A stretch of 64,000 nucleotides of DNA from Tardiphaga alba (GTDB lineage Bacteria; Pseudomonadota; Alphaproteobacteria; Rhizobiales; Xanthobacteraceae). Both the position numbers and the translations under genes were made by a program. The notes below the pieces were generated by a model. It did no database searches. It saw only the letters and a program-made list of their open reading frames with translations, and had not been told where the DNA came from. This document shows positions 45,725-55,523 of this stretch, piece by piece (within the stretch, counting starts at the first letter, position 1; each line of letters starts with the position of its first letter). Location: positions 1,443,001-1,507,000 of the forward strand of contig NZ_CP036498.1 of the NCBI RefSeq assembly GCF_018279705.1, read 5' to 3'.

Positions 45725-47050
45725 TCATGCGGCAGCCGGCTCTTTGAGCGTTGCTTCCCCGTGATTACGATAAATCACAAGTGCAGCGATCGCGCCGCTG
45801 GCGGCAGCCGCCATGAGCCAGAAACCCGGCGAGGCGCGATTGCCGGTGTGCTCGATCAACCAGGTCGAGGCGAAGGGCGTGAAGGTGCCAAGCAGGCCGG
45901 CTGCAAGCGCAAAGGCCAGCGAGAAGCAGGTCGTGCGCACATGAGGAGGAACGATCTCGACCAGCGCGCCCAGCATGGTGCCGCTATAGACGCCGAAATA
46001 GAACGAGAACAGCATCTCGACGGCCAGCATCTTGCCGAAGCTCGGGGCGGACACCAGCCAGCTCAGCGCCGGATACGCCGTGAGGAAAGCGACGCAGGTG
46101 ATGGTGAGCAGCACCGGCTTGCGGCCGATGCGATCGGACAGTGCGCCCCCGACGGGGTTCCAGATGAAATTGGTGATCGCGATGAGGCATGTCACGATCA
46201 GCGCATCCTGGGTCGAGAGCTTCAGCACATTCTTCCCGAAAGTCGGCGTGTAGACGGTGACGAAGTAGAACGTCACGGTGGTCATGGTCGCCAGCATCAT
46301 GCCGAGCAACACGATGCGCCAATTGGCGGCGGCTGAGGCGAACACTTCGCTGGCGGTCGGATGCTTTTTCATCGCCAGAAAAGCGGGCGTTTCCTCCAAC
46401 GTGCGGCGCAGGAAGAACAGGAACGGAATGATGATGCAGCCGATGAAGAACGGGATGCGCCAGCCCCAGGCATCGACGACGTCTTTCGGCATCAGCTCGC
46501 TGAGAACGAAGCCGATGACTGCGGCGACGAAGATTGCGACTTGTTGGCTCGATGACTGGAACGAGGTGTAGAAGCCGCGATTGCCGGGCGTGGAAATCTC
46601 CGCCAGATAGACCGACACGCCGCCCAGCTCGACGCCGGCCGAGAAGCCCTGCAGCAGCCGTCCGATCAGCACGATGATCGGAGCCGCGACGCCGATGCTC
46701 GCATAGGTCGGGCAGACCGCGATGGTCACCGTGCCGGCAGCCATGATGGCGAGGGTGACGATCAGCCCCTTTCGGCGGCCGATCTGGTCGATGTAAGCGC
46801 CAAGCACGATGGCGCCGACCGGGCGCATCAGGGCGCCAAGCCAGAACACGCCGAAGGTATTCAGGAGTGCGGCAGTCTCGTTCTCGGACGGGAAGAAGGC
46901 TCGGGCGATCGCCGAGGCGTAAAAGCCGAACAGGAAAAAGTCGAACTGCTCCAGGAAGTTGCCGCTGGTTGCTCGCAGGATTGCCGCCAGACGCGACTTG
47001 ATCTGGTGAGGTGCGACTGTCTCCGGCGCAGCAGTGCTGGTGGCATCCAT
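45725..47050 (-). CDS. MFS transporter, metabolite:H+ symporter (citrate-type)
   Basis: A 441-residue, 12-helix major-facilitator protein. ATG 47050 has GGGAGAAC upstream. The conserved loop between helices 2 and 3 is [13 protein letters not shown], and the matching motif in the second half is [12 protein letters not shown]. The family pattern [21 protein letters not shown] in helix 1 points to the MHS subfamily (citrate, tricarballylate, proline/betaine). It lies 112 bases after a LysR gene on the same strand, which may regulate it. Ligand unknown. Confidence 0.9.
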   Translation of the reverse strand: MDATSTAAPETVAPHQIKSRLAAILRATSGNFLEQFDFFLFGFYASAIARAFFPSENETAALLNTFGVFWLGALMRPVGAIVLGAYIDQIGRRKGLIVTLAIMAAGTVTIAVCPTYASIGVAAPIIVLIGRLLQGFSAGVELGGVSVYLAEISTPGNRGFYTSFQSSSQQVAIFVAAVIGFVLSELMPKDVVDAWGWRIPFFIGCIIIPFLFFLRRTLEETPAFLAMKKHPTASEVFASAAANWRIVLLGMMLATMTTVTFYFVTVYTPTFGKNVLKLSTQDALIVTCLIAITNFIWNPVGGALSDRIGRKPVLLTITCVAFLTAYPALSWLVSAPSFGKMLAVEMLFSFYFGVYSGTMLGALVEIVPPHVRTTCFSLAFALAAGLLGTFTPFASTWLIEHTGNRASPGFWLMAAAASGAIAALVIYRNHGEATLKEPAAA

Positions 47051-47162
47051 GTGGCGTTCTCCCGGTCTCGAACGACCGGCGAGATGCGCGGCCGGGCAGC
47101 CTTTGGCTGCCGATCTGCGGCAATCTGCCACAGTCTGTCGGGGGCGGCCAAGCCGAAACGGA

Positions 47163-48062
47163 TCACGTTTTGGGTGGCACCAGGGACAGCAGCCACTGCC
47201 GGAACGCGCGCAGATTGGGAGAGTCGGCGCTGGCTTCCGGCGAGACCAGATAGAAGCCGGCATCGGCGGGCAGCTTGATGTCGAACGGCACGACCAGCCG
47301 CCCGGATGCGAGATCGCCCTCCACATAGGTGGTGCGGCCGACGGCGACGCCGAGGCCGTCGATGGCGGCTTGCAGGGTCATGAAGATCAGGTCGAAGCCA
47401 AGTGCCGGCTGCTTCGAGATATTGGTCGGCAGTCCCGCGGCGGTGAGCCAGAGGCGCCAGTCGTCGTCGTGGCTGGCATTGGTGTGCAGCAACGTGTAGC
47501 GCGCGAGATCTTCCGGCTTGCGCAAAGGCCGATCACCCATCAACAATTTCGGACTACACACCGGAAACAGATGATCCGCCGTCAGCCAGTCGGCGCGCAG
47601 GCCGGGCCATTGACCACGGCCGTAGCGGATCGCGGCGTCCACATCGCCGCTCTTGAAATCGACCAGTGCCGTTGATGTCGTGATCCGGACATCGATATGC
47701 GGATGGGCTTGCTGGAACGCGGATAGCCGCGGCAGCAGCCATTTTGAAGCAAGCGACGCCAGCGTGCTTACCGTCAGCACATGATCGCGGTCGCGATGCA
47801 GCAGGCGATCCGTCGCGAGTCGCAGGTCGTTAAACGCCGCGCGTATACCCGGCAGGTAATCGCGGCCGTGTTCGGTAAGGGCCAATGTGCGGTTCTGCCG
47901 GATGAAGAGTTTGACCCCGAGTTCTTCTTCCAGCCGCTTGATCTGATGGCTGATGGCCGTCTGCGTCACGTTCAGCTCATCGGCCGCGATGGTGAAGCTG
48001 AGATGCCGCGCGGCGGCCTCGAAGGCGCGGAGACCATTCAGGGATGGCAGCCGGTGGCTCAT
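47163..48062 (-). CDS. LysR-family regulator (GcvA-like)
   Basis: A 299-residue transcription factor with winged helix at 1-66 ([20 protein letters not shown], then [20 protein letters not shown]), the GcvA-type amino end, and an effector-binding domain to about 295. It is followed on the same strand by the MFS transporter gene, which is a plausible target. Divergent from the DUF1127 gene across 125 bases. Confidence 0.9.
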   Translation of the reverse strand: MSHRLPSLNGLRAFEAAARHLSFTIAADELNVTQTAISHQIKRLEEELGVKLFIRQNRTLALTEHGRDYLPGIRAAFNDLRLATDRLLHRDRDHVLTVSTLASLASKWLLPRLSAFQQAHPHIDVRITTSTALVDFKSGDVDAAIRYGRGQWPGLRADWLTADHLFPVCSPKLLMGDRPLRKPEDLARYTLLHTNASHDDDWRLWLTAAGLPTNISKQPALGFDLIFMTLQAAIDGLGVAVGRTTYVEGDLASGRLVVPFDIKLPADAGFYLVSPEASADSPNLRAFRQWLLSLVPPKT

Positions 48063-48187
48063 GACGTCTTCCTCGGATCGGTCCGATGCATGAGTTTACC
48101 TCATGTTTTGCGATGCACAATGTCGTTTGTCGAAAACGTCGTTCGGGACGATATCAACAGGCATAGATTTAGCTTCAGGAGAGCGAC

Positions 48188-48391
48188 ATGTCTATTTGCA
48201 CCCATGAATCGATGACAAATCATCATGCGCCGAGTGCCCTGTCCGGTGTCGGCGATACCTTTCGGCTGTGGTGGCAGCGACATCAGCAGCGCCGCGAACT
48301 GGCCGAATGGACCGAACGCGACCTGCACGATCTCGGCCTCAGCTGGTCGGAAATGCTGGCGGAAGCCGACAAGCCGTTCTGGCGGGCCTGA
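48188..48391 (+). CDS. DUF1127 small protein
   Basis: A 67-residue protein with the DUF1127 (YjiS-like) core RELAEWTERDLHDLGLSWSE, arginine-rich just before it (WWQRHQQRR). ATG 48188 has AGGAGAGCGAC upstream. Characterised alphaproteobacterial members influence RNA turnover or phosphate and C1 metabolism. It is 26 bases before a GNAT gene with its own ribosome site, so the two are co-transcribed. Confidence 0.88.
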   Translation: MSICTHESMTNHHAPSALSGVGDTFRLWWQRHQQRRELAEWTERDLHDLGLSWSEMLAEADKPFWRA

Positions 48392-48417
48392 GCCCATCAT
48401 CTGCGCGGGAGGGTGTC

Positions 48418-49029
48418 ATGAAACACATCGATCTCAACGATCTCGGCCGTTACTCGGACGCCCTTCTGTCGCGCAACGGTGAGGTGATCACGCTGCGCTT
48501 CGCCGACGTTACCGATGCCGACGCGCTGCAATCCTACTTTCGCGGATTGTCAGCGCAGTCGCGCTACAATCGCCTGATGGGCGCTGCGAGCGAGTTGCCG
48601 GCTGGCCAACTCGACCGTTTCATTCATGCCGGCGAGAGCGATGGCTTTTCGCTGGTTGCGACGGTCAAGCGCGACGGCGTTGAGGTGATCATCGGCGAGG
48701 CGCGCTATGCGATCGACGACATGAACGACAGTTTCGAGATTGGCCTGTCCGTCGATGATACGATGCAGGGGCAGGGGATCGGCGCAGCGCTGCTCGACAA
48801 TCTCGAATGCCGTGCTGCGTCGCTCGGCGCCGGGCACCTGCTTGGCGATACGCTGCGCACCAATGATGCGATGCTGGCGCTGGCGCGCAAGGCTGGCTTT
48901 ACCCTGACGCCGACGCCGGGTGACTGGAAGCAGATCCGTTTCGAGAAGACGATCACACTTGCTGCGCAGGACATGCCCTGCGTGAGCTGGCGACTGGCGG
49001 CGATGACCGCCAGCGCGCATGTGTTGTAG
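48418..49029 (+). CDS. GNAT-family N-acetyltransferase, paralogue
   Basis: A 203-residue acetyltransferase starting ATG 48418 (GGGAGGG upstream). The acetyl-CoA motif IGLSVDDTMQGQGIGAALL is intact, including Q-x-x-G-x-G. It is clearly a paralogue of the GNAT at 2.6-3.2 kb: both share YFRGLS/YFGSLS, SRYNRLMG/ARYNRFLG and the GDWKQI/GDWTHR ending. The open frame extends upstream through DUF1127 in another frame and is not used. Substrate unknown. Confidence 0.87.
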   Translation: MKHIDLNDLGRYSDALLSRNGEVITLRFADVTDADALQSYFRGLSAQSRYNRLMGAASELPAGQLDRFIHAGESDGFSLVATVKRDGVEVIIGEARYAIDDMNDSFEIGLSVDDTMQGQGIGAALLDNLECRAASLGAGHLLGDTLRTNDAMLALARKAGFTLTPTPGDWKQIRFEKTITLAAQDMPCVSWRLAAMTASAHVL

Positions 49030-49044
49030 CGCGACAGCGTCGAC

Positions 49045-49746
49045 CTAAAATTTCTCCACCCACGGCCGGATTTCCAGCTCCGAACTCCACGCGCTGCGTG
49101 GTTGTTGCAGCACGTTCCAGTAATTCGCGGCGATCGCATCGGGATCGAGCAACGAGTCCGGTCTATCTGCCGGCTCCGCACGCACCGAACTGCGAATGCC
49201 GCCATCGATCACGAAATGCGCGATGTGAATGCCCTGCGGTGCGAATTCGCGGGCGAGGGATTGGGCGAGACCGCGTAATGCAAATTTGCCCATGGCGAAG
49301 GGCGCGGATTGGGCAAAGCCCTTGATGCTGGCAGAGGCGCCGGTGAACAGGATGGCGCCATGCTTGTGCGGCAGCATGCGTTGCAGTGCCTGCTGCGCGA
49401 CGAGGAAACCGCCGAAGGCGCTGACAGCGATGGATTGCGCAACATCATTCGGCGCAAGCTCGATGAAGGGGCCGCGGGCGCGTTGGCTGGCATTGTAAAC
49501 GACGATGTCGATCTTGCCGATCTGCGCTTCCACGTCCTTGAACAGGCTTTCGACATCGTCTGCCTGCGTGGCATCGCAGGCAAATGTCTTCGCGCCGGTT
49601 TCGCGCGAGAGCGCATCGAGTTTCTCAGTATTCCGGGCGGCAAGGGCCACGCGAATACCCTGTTGCGACAACAGGCGTGCGAGCGACGCGCTGATGCCCT
49701 CGCCGGCGCCGACGATCAGCGCTGTTTCGTATTGCGGGATATCCAT
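49045..49746 (-). CDS. Atypical short-chain dehydrogenase/reductase
   Basis: A 233-residue SDR-fold protein with the NAD(P) site VGAGEGISASLARLL, the arginine (ALAARN) suggesting NADP, the acidic CDATQADD, and VYNASQ (N-A-S-Q where N-A-G is usual). The active-site motif that normally reads Y-x3-K is F-A-M-G-K here, with the upstream serine in GASASIKGF, so the catalytic tyrosine is replaced. It may be a binding or regulatory member. Divergent from the acyl-CoA dehydrogenase gene. Confidence 0.85.
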   Translation of the reverse strand: MDIPQYETALIVGAGEGISASLARLLSQQGIRVALAARNTEKLDALSRETGAKTFACDATQADDVESLFKDVEAQIGKIDIVVYNASQRARGPFIELAPNDVAQSIAVSAFGGFLVAQQALQRMLPHKHGAILFTGASASIKGFAQSAPFAMGKFALRGLAQSLAREFAPQGIHIAHFVIDGGIRSSVRAEPADRPDSLLDPDAIAANYWNVLQQPRSAWSSELEIRPWVEKF

Positions 49747-49837
49747 GAGACGAACCTCCGGCTGGGCACTTTATCCGCATGCGTTGCGGGTGCATGATGC
49801 AGATGGAAACGCACGTCGCCCATCACAAGAGGCCGCC

Positions 49838-51592
49838 ATGAACGCCCATGCGCAAATTGCAAATCTGATCGCGCCGGATACGTCCGGGATGAATTTCTAT
49901 CATGCGGATCCGGCACTGCGTGATCTTCTGCGCATTCATCTCCCGGACGATCTCTTCAAACATATGGAGCCGCATCTCGAAAAGCTCGGTGAGCTTGTCG
50001 GTGGTCCCCTTGATGAAGCCGGACGCATGGCGGATCGGCATGGGCCGGTGCTGCATCAGCGCGACAAGTTCGGACAGGATGTGCAGTGGGTGGAATATCA
50101 CCCGGCCTATCGTGAGCTGGAGAATGCCGCTTTCGGCCAGTTCGGCATCCACGCGCTGTCGCATCGCAAAGGCATCATGGGCTGGCCATCGGCCTATCCG
50201 GTCGCGGCGAAGCACGCTTTCACCTTCCTGTTCAACCAATCCGAATTCGGCATGGGTTGTCCGATCAATGTCACCGACGGCGCCGCAAAGCTGTTGTCGC
50301 GTTTCGGCGACGAGGCGCTGCAGGCGAAGTATCTGGACGGGTTGACGCAGATCGACATGAGCAAGCTGACCCAGGGCGGCCAGTTCATGACAGAGAAGGA
50401 AGGCGGCTCCGATGTCGGCAAGCTCACCACGCGCGCCGTGCAGGAAGGCGATCACTGGCGCCTCCATGGCGAAAAATGGTTCTGCTCCAATGCCGATGCG
50501 AAGGTGATCATGCTACTGGCGCGGCCGGAAGGTGCTGTGGGCGGCACCAAGGGCGTCGGCCTGTTCCTGATGCCGCGCTTTCTCGATGATGGCACGCAGA
50601 ACCACTACCGAATCGTGCGTCTGAAGGACAAGCTCGGCACGCGCTCGATGGCATCGGGTGAGATCAAGCTGGACGGCGCGATCGCCTATGCGGTCGGCAA
50701 GCTCGATCGCGGCTTCGTGCAGATGGCGGAGATGGTGAATTCATCGCGCCTCTCCAATGGCGTGAAATCCACGGCGCTGATGCGCCGCGCCTGGCACGAT
50801 GCCATCACGGTGGCGCGCAATCGCGTGGTGTTCGGCCAGCGCATCATCGATATGCCGCTGGCACGCCGGCAGTTGATGAAGATCCTGCTGGCGACAGAGC
50901 AGGGGCTCTCCATGAGCTTCCTCACCGCGGATGCGCTCGATCGTGCGGAAGGCGGCAGCCAGGATGCCGCGGCGCTTCTGCGCATCTTGACGCCGACGCT
51001 GAAATTCCGCGCGACACGCGATGCACGCAAGGTCTGTGGCGATGCCATGGAGATGCGCGGTGGCGTCGGCTATATCGAGGAATTCGCCACCGCACGCCTG
51101 CTGCGCGATGCGCATCTCGGTTCGATTTGGGAAGGCACTGGAAACATCGTTGCGCTCGATGCGCTGATGCGTGCAGTGGGGCGACATGGCGCGGAAGCGG
51201 CGCTGGCAGCCGATCTGCATCAGCGGATCAATGAGTCCCCGAGCGTGCCGCAGGCGTGGCGCGACCGGCTTCACGCGCTATCCGATCGGGCCATCAGTTT
51301 TGCGCGCGAGGTCGCGGCACGAACGGACAATGAGGGCGATGCGCGTCGCGCAACGAGCTCGCTTTATCATGTGGCGAGTGCCGTCGCGATGGCCTGGGAA
51401 GCGCATCGCATTCACGAACGGCGCGGCGATGCACGCCGGCTGTTGATGTCGCGTCTGGTCATCGAGCATCGCCTGCTGGCGCCGGATCCGTTTGCGGTGG
51501 TCGAGAGCGACACGCAAAAAGCTATGGTCGCGCATTTGCTCGGCGAGCGCGATGTGAGCATGCAGGAAGCGGGACGACTGGTCGTGGCCTAG
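49838..51592 (+). CDS. Acyl-CoA dehydrogenase (AidB-like)
   Basis: A 584-residue flavoprotein with the AidB/isovaleryl-CoA-dehydrogenase-like build. FAD and substrate regions: MTEKEGGSDVG, then TRAVQEGDHWRLHGEKWFCS; KDKLGTRSMASGEI; a helical C-terminal domain with GGVGYIEEFATARLLRDAHL and IWEGTGNIVALD. ATG 49838; a Shine-Dalgarno-like AGAGG is a few bases upstream. AidB proteins bind DNA and respond to alkylation, but many relatives are ordinary dehydrogenases; the choice is unresolved. Confidence 0.88.
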   Translation: MNAHAQIANLIAPDTSGMNFYHADPALRDLLRIHLPDDLFKHMEPHLEKLGELVGGPLDEAGRMADRHGPVLHQRDKFGQDVQWVEYHPAYRELENAAFGQFGIHALSHRKGIMGWPSAYPVAAKHAFTFLFNQSEFGMGCPINVTDGAAKLLSRFGDEALQAKYLDGLTQIDMSKLTQGGQFMTEKEGGSDVGKLTTRAVQEGDHWRLHGEKWFCSNADAKVIMLLARPEGAVGGTKGVGLFLMPRFLDDGTQNHYRIVRLKDKLGTRSMASGEIKLDGAIAYAVGKLDRGFVQMAEMVNSSRLSNGVKSTALMRRAWHDAITVARNRVVFGQRIIDMPLARRQLMKILLATEQGLSMSFLTADALDRAEGGSQDAAALLRILTPTLKFRATRDARKVCGDAMEMRGGVGYIEEFATARLLRDAHLGSIWEGTGNIVALDALMRAVGRHGAEAALAADLHQRINESPSVPQAWRDRLHALSDRAISFAREVAARTDNEGDARRATSSLYHVASAVAMAWEAHRIHERRGDARRLLMSRLVIEHRLLAPDPFAVVESDTQKAMVAHLLGERDVSMQEAGRLVVA

Positions 51593-51646
51593 TCGTCCTT
51601 GCCGCCCTCGATCGCTCGCAACACCGGCTGAGTGACTTGGGGGCAG

Positions 51647-52798
51647 CTACTTTTTATGCAGGAAATCGAGCAGCAGCCGGCTCACTTCGGTCGGCTGTTC
51701 CTGCTGCACCCAGTGACCTGCGCCGTCGATCAGATGTACGGCGCGCATGTCGGTACAGGCCTTGTGTTGCATCGTCTCGATAGCGCCGGGGCGTTGATAG
51801 ATGCCCCAGTCCTGCAGGCCGGAGATGAAGGTGGACGGCACATCGATGGTGCGGCCGGAGAACAGTTCGTAGTCGGTGTTGAACAGGCCGGTGGTGTTGC
51901 AGCGATACCATTGTAGGCCACCCTGAAAGCCGGTGCGGGCATATTCGGCGCTGTAGTAAGCGAGTTCGCTGTCGGGCAGCCATGTATTGGCAGCGATGGC
52001 GTCGGGCGACGGCATCTCCTTCGCTACGGCTTCGGCCATGGTCTCGCCGGCGTCCATCACGTAATAGGTCGGCAGTTTTGCGAGCTCACGGGCGGTCCAG
52101 CCTTGCAAAGGATAGGGCTTGTTGTCGGCCCAGTCCGCGCTCTTGTGATGATAATAGGCGCGCATGAAATCATGCACGCCTTGCGCCGCATGCTGCATGT
52201 GATCATTGGCTTCGCGTGTCGCGTAGTACCATTGATAGTGTTTTCGCGGACGCGGCAGGGCAGCGAGATCACGATGGACGAGATCGTCGGCTTTCGGAGC
52301 CGCTGGTTTGTTGGCCGTGTCGAAGGGGATGGATGGCGGGCCGGAGAACGGCGCGCTCATCAAGGCGACGGAGCGAAACACATCCGGCCGCGTCAGCGCG
52401 CACCAAGCGGCGACGGAGCTGCCGAAATCATGGCCGACAACCGCATCGACATGGCGATGGCCGAGCGCGAAGACGAGGCCGAGCGCATCCCGGACCAGAT
52501 TGAGCAGGTTGAACGGGCGCAGGTCGCCATCGTAATCGGCGCTCCAGCCGGTGGTGCGGCCATAGCCGCGCTGATCCGGCGCGATGACGTGATAGCCGGC
52601 GGCAGCCAGCTGCGGCATCACTTTGCGCCAGCTGTAAGCGAGTTCGGGGAAGCCGTGCAGCAGCAGTACGCAGGGACGGTCGGCGCGCTCATGGCCGGCT
52701 TCCAGCACATGCATGCGCAGGCCGTTGATATTCTCGACGAAGCGCGAGCGAATGCCGGGTGGCAGAATGTTGGAGTTGATGGGATCCAGAGTGGTCAC
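51647..52798 (-). CDS. Epoxide hydrolase-type alpha/beta hydrolase
   Basis: 383 residues from GTG 52798, which has GGAGG just upstream; a frame to 52867 lacks such a site. The epoxide-hydrolase landmarks are all present: HGFPE (oxyanion), nucleophile Asp in GHDFGSSVAAW, lid tyrosine region YSAEYARTGFQGGLQWYR, and His in GAGHWVQQEQP. No signal peptide. Likely opens epoxides to diols, possibly from aromatic or fatty-acid oxidation. Convergent with the acyl-CoA dehydrogenase gene. Confidence 0.9.
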   Translation of the reverse strand: MTTLDPINSNILPPGIRSRFVENINGLRMHVLEAGHERADRPCVLLLHGFPELAYSWRKVMPQLAAAGYHVIAPDQRGYGRTTGWSADYDGDLRPFNLLNLVRDALGLVFALGHRHVDAVVGHDFGSSVAAWCALTRPDVFRSVALMSAPFSGPPSIPFDTANKPAAPKADDLVHRDLAALPRPRKHYQWYYATREANDHMQHAAQGVHDFMRAYYHHKSADWADNKPYPLQGWTARELAKLPTYYVMDAGETMAEAVAKEMPSPDAIAANTWLPDSELAYYSAEYARTGFQGGLQWYRCNTTGLFNTDYELFSGRTIDVPSTFISGLQDWGIYQRPGAIETMQHKACTDMRAVHLIDGAGHWVQQEQPTEVSRLLLDFLHKK

Positions 52799-52867
52799 GT
52801 TGCCTCCACTGCTGCTCTCGTGTGGCAGCGTCGCGGCCACTCCAGCGCAGTGTGGGCGAAAAGACAA

Positions 52868-54091
52868 CTATCTCGTAAAGCGGGCCACCAATTCGATATG
52901 CGGGGTGTGGCGGAACTGATCGACAGGTGTGACGCCGTGGAGCTTGTAGCCGCCATCGATCAGGATCTTTGCATCGCGAGCGAAGGTCTGCACGTTGCAG
53001 GAGACGGCGATCACCATCGGCACTTTGCTGGCGATGAGCCGCTCGGCTTGGGCTTGTGCGCCGGCACGCGGCGGATCGAACACGACGGCATCGATGTCGC
53101 GCAGCTCTTGCGCGACGAGCGGGCGGCGGAACAGGTCGCGCGCCTCGGCCTTGATGGGCTTGAGGCCCTTGGTGTCCTTGATGGCCTGCTGCAGCGAGGC
53201 GATGGCTTTCGCATCGCTGTCGAACGCATGCACCTTGGCCTTGGCGGCAAGGCGTAACGCAAAGGGACCGATGCCGCAGAACAGGTCGAGGATCGTCTTG
53301 GCGCCCTTGCAGTGCTGCAGGACGAGTGCGGCGAGGGCATCTTCGCCAGCGGCCGTCGCCTGCAGGAACGAGCCCGGTGGCAAGGCGACGCTGGCGGTGC
53401 CCATGGTAACCACCGGCGGTGCGCGCATCAGCACGAGTTCGCCATGGCGCGTCAGGCGGGCAAGCTTGTGCTCGGTCGAAAGTGCGGAGAGTTTTGAGAT
53501 CAACGCCGTCGAGATGGGGCCGCTGCCACGGACATCGATGTCGAGACCGTTGTCGGCCGCGGTGACCTGGACGTCGAGCGGCTTGGCCATCGGCTTCAGC
53601 AGTTCGGCAATCGCGCGTGCGGCGTTGAGCGCGCCGGATAAAGCGGGGTCGAGGATCGGGCAGCTATCGATCGCCACGATGGCGTGGCTGGCAGCTTCTG
53701 CGAAGCCGACTTGCGTCTCGCCGTCCTTGTAGCGCGCATGCAGTGTCACGCGGCGGCGGCCGGCGCCGTGGGCATCGACGAGGGGGGCGACGGTGCAATC
53801 GATCTTCGCCTGCGCCAGCGTGTCGATCACGATCTGGCGCTTCCACGCCTGATAGCGCGTCGGCTGCCAATGCTGGATAGCGCAGCCGCCGCAGCGGGTG
53901 AAATAGATGCAGAAGGGATCGATGCGCTCAGGACTGGGCTGGTCGATCTTTGCGAGGCGGCATTTGCCCTCGCGGCTCTCGGCCTCGACGATCTCGCCGG
54001 GGAGCGCGAAAGGCACATAGACCGGCGGGTGATCGCTGCTGACGCCGTCGCCGCGATGGCCGACATGATCGATGGTGATGCGCTCAGCCAC
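52868..54091 (-). CDS. RlmD/RumA-like rRNA (uracil-5) methyltransferase
   Basis: A 407-residue SAM-dependent RNA methyltransferase. A short TRAM-like amino end is followed by Fe-S cysteines in [10 protein letters not shown] and DSCPIL, the methyltransferase core [14 protein letters not shown], the DPPRAG motif, and catalytic Cys in [19 protein letters not shown] sequence (here [12 protein letters not shown]). GTG 54091 overlaps the end of the tlyA-like gene by eight bases. Whether it methylates 23S U747 or U1939 or tRNA is not resolved. Confidence 0.9.
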   Translation of the reverse strand: MAERITIDHVGHRGDGVSSDHPPVYVPFALPGEIVEAESREGKCRLAKIDQPSPERIDPFCIYFTRCGGCAIQHWQPTRYQAWKRQIVIDTLAQAKIDCTVAPLVDAHGAGRRRVTLHARYKDGETQVGFAEAASHAIVAIDSCPILDPALSGALNAARAIAELLKPMAKPLDVQVTAADNGLDIDVRGSGPISTALISKLSALSTEHKLARLTRHGELVLMRAPPVVTMGTASVALPPGSFLQATAAGEDALAALVLQHCKGAKTILDLFCGIGPFALRLAAKAKVHAFDSDAKAIASLQQAIKDTKGLKPIKAEARDLFRRPLVAQELRDIDAVVFDPPRAGAQAQAERLIASKVPMVIAVSCNVQTFARDAKILIDGGYKLHGVTPVDQFRHTPHIELVARFTR

Positions 54092-54839
54092 GGCGTGCGC
54101 CCATGAAGAATTCAATATTGCCGTCACCGCCCTTGATGGAGGACGGAAAGACTTCAATATCGGTGCAGCCCAGCTCTTTGGCGAATGATGTGATGTCGTC
54201 GCAGATCGCCTGATGCACGTCGGCATTTTTGATGATGCCGCGCTTGGACTGTTTCCGATCGGCTTCGAATTGCGGCTTGATCAGCGCGAGCAAGCTCATC
54301 GGTGCGGCAGCTAGCGATAGTGCCACGGGCAGCACGGCTTTCAGGGAGATGAAGCTGACATCGATGACGACCACATCGGGCCGCGCGGGCAGGCGCTTGT
54401 TCTCGAAGTTGCGGATGTCAGTGGATTCCATCGAGACGATTTTCGGATGGCCGTGCAACGAGTGATGCAACTGGCTGGTGCCGACATCGATGGCAAATAC
54501 CATGCTGGCGCCATTGGCGAGCAGCACTTCGGTGAAGCCGCCGGTGGAGGCGCCGACATCGAGACAGACGTGATCCTCGATCTCGATCGGATAATGCTCG
54601 AGCGCGCCCGCCAGTTTGACGCCACCGCGGGAGACCCAGGGATGCGCAGGTTCGGCTTCGATTGCGGCATCCGGCAGCAACAGCTCGGACACCTTGGCGA
54701 CCTGCTTGCCATTGGCGATGACGAGGCCAGCCTCGATGGCGGCCTGGGCGCGGGCGCGGCTCTCAAAGATGCCGCGCTCGACGAGCAGCGTATCGGCGCG
54801 CTTCTTCGCGGCCGCAGGTGAAGTCTGGGATTTCGTCAT
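54084..54839 (-). CDS. tlyA: TlyA-family rRNA 2'-O-methyltransferase
   Basis: A 251-residue protein with S4 RNA-binding domain ([20 protein letters not shown]) followed by the FtsJ-type core ([16 protein letters not shown]; later [11 protein letters not shown]). TlyA enzymes methylate ribose in 16S and 23S rRNA. Start ATG 54839; a longer frame to 54896 has no ribosome site. The 8-base overlap with the downstream RNA methyltransferase and the nearby dxs match the common alphaproteobacterial order dxs-tlyA-rlmD. Confidence 0.92.
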   Translation of the reverse strand: MTKSQTSPAAAKKRADTLLVERGIFESRARAQAAIEAGLVIANGKQVAKVSELLLPDAAIEAEPAHPWVSRGGVKLAGALEHYPIEIEDHVCLDVGASTGGFTEVLLANGASMVFAIDVGTSQLHHSLHGHPKIVSMESTDIRNFENKRLPARPDVVVIDVSFISLKAVLPVALSLAAAPMSLLALIKPQFEADRKQSKRGIIKNADVHQAICDDITSFAKELGCTDIEVFPSSIKGGDGNIEFFMGARRG

Positions 54840-54841
54840 GG

Positions 54842-55384
54842 TCAGTAGGATGCAGCGAGTTTCAAGCAGGCTTCGAAGCTGGTCAGGTCCTGCCACAGAT
54901 CGGCGGGTGCTTCGCGCGGAACGATCAGCGGCGAGCCATACAGGTCGAGCGCGTGAATCATCATGAGATTGTCGGTCAGGCCGAAATTCTCGACGGTGAG
55001 GCCGTCTCTGTCGGTCAGATGGCCATTGCTGTCGGTGATCTCGCTCAGGCGACGCGTGCGATCGACATACGACGCGGGATCGTTGCTATAGCCGAAACAG
55101 AGCTTGCCGTGGCCAGCCATGAAGCCGAGCTCGAACACGGTGCCGGCATCGGCGCTGGGGCCGCGGAAGGGCGTGAGATTGGCGATGACGATGTCGCAGC
55201 GGTTCATCATCGCTTCGTTGCCATGAAAGATCTGCCGCGACGCGTCGCTCGCTTGCAGATCGACCTCGTTATCGAGCGGGAAGAAGCCGTGGGCGCCGTA
55301 GCGCTTGCAGAGTGCGACCTTGCGCCGGCCGATCTCGGCGGCGTTGGGCAGGAAGACGTCGGGGCCAGCGAGATAGATATTCAT
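54842..55384 (-). CDS. Nucleoside 2-deoxyribosyltransferase
   Basis: A 180-residue enzyme that exchanges bases on deoxyribonucleosides. Family pattern: start MNIYLAGPDVFLPNA, middle DIVIANLTPFRGPSADAGTVFELG with nucleophile Glu in FELG, end TDNLMMIHALD. It is 2 bases upstream of the tlyA start, so the genes are probably co-transcribed. The position between dxs and tlyA is an insertion compared with the simplest dxs-tlyA order. Confidence 0.9.
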   Translation of the reverse strand: MNIYLAGPDVFLPNAAEIGRRKVALCKRYGAHGFFPLDNEVDLQASDASRQIFHGNEAMMNRCDIVIANLTPFRGPSADAGTVFELGFMAGHGKLCFGYSNDPASYVDRTRRLSEITDSNGHLTDRDGLTVENFGLTDNLMMIHALDLYGSPLIVPREAPADLWQDLTSFEACLKLAASY

Positions 55385-55440
55385 GAAGTCCCCGTCGTAA
55401 TCGCGAAGCGGGCCGACTTTGACCCGTCAATTCAGACGAG

Positions 55441-55479
55441 AACGAGGCAATCCGGATATTGATACCGAATTGCCTCGTT
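55441..55479. terminator. Inverted repeat downstream of dxs
   Basis: AACGAGGCAAT and ATTGCCTCGTT are perfect 11-base arms with a 17-base spacer. It lies after the dxs stop and before the deoxyribosyltransferase start. It may be a dxs terminator or an operator for the downstream operon; no long T-run is present. Confidence 0.5.
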
Positions 55480-55523
55480 ACAATCATTTAAGGCCGCGGG
55501 CACGCCATCGTGCCCTGCGAAGA

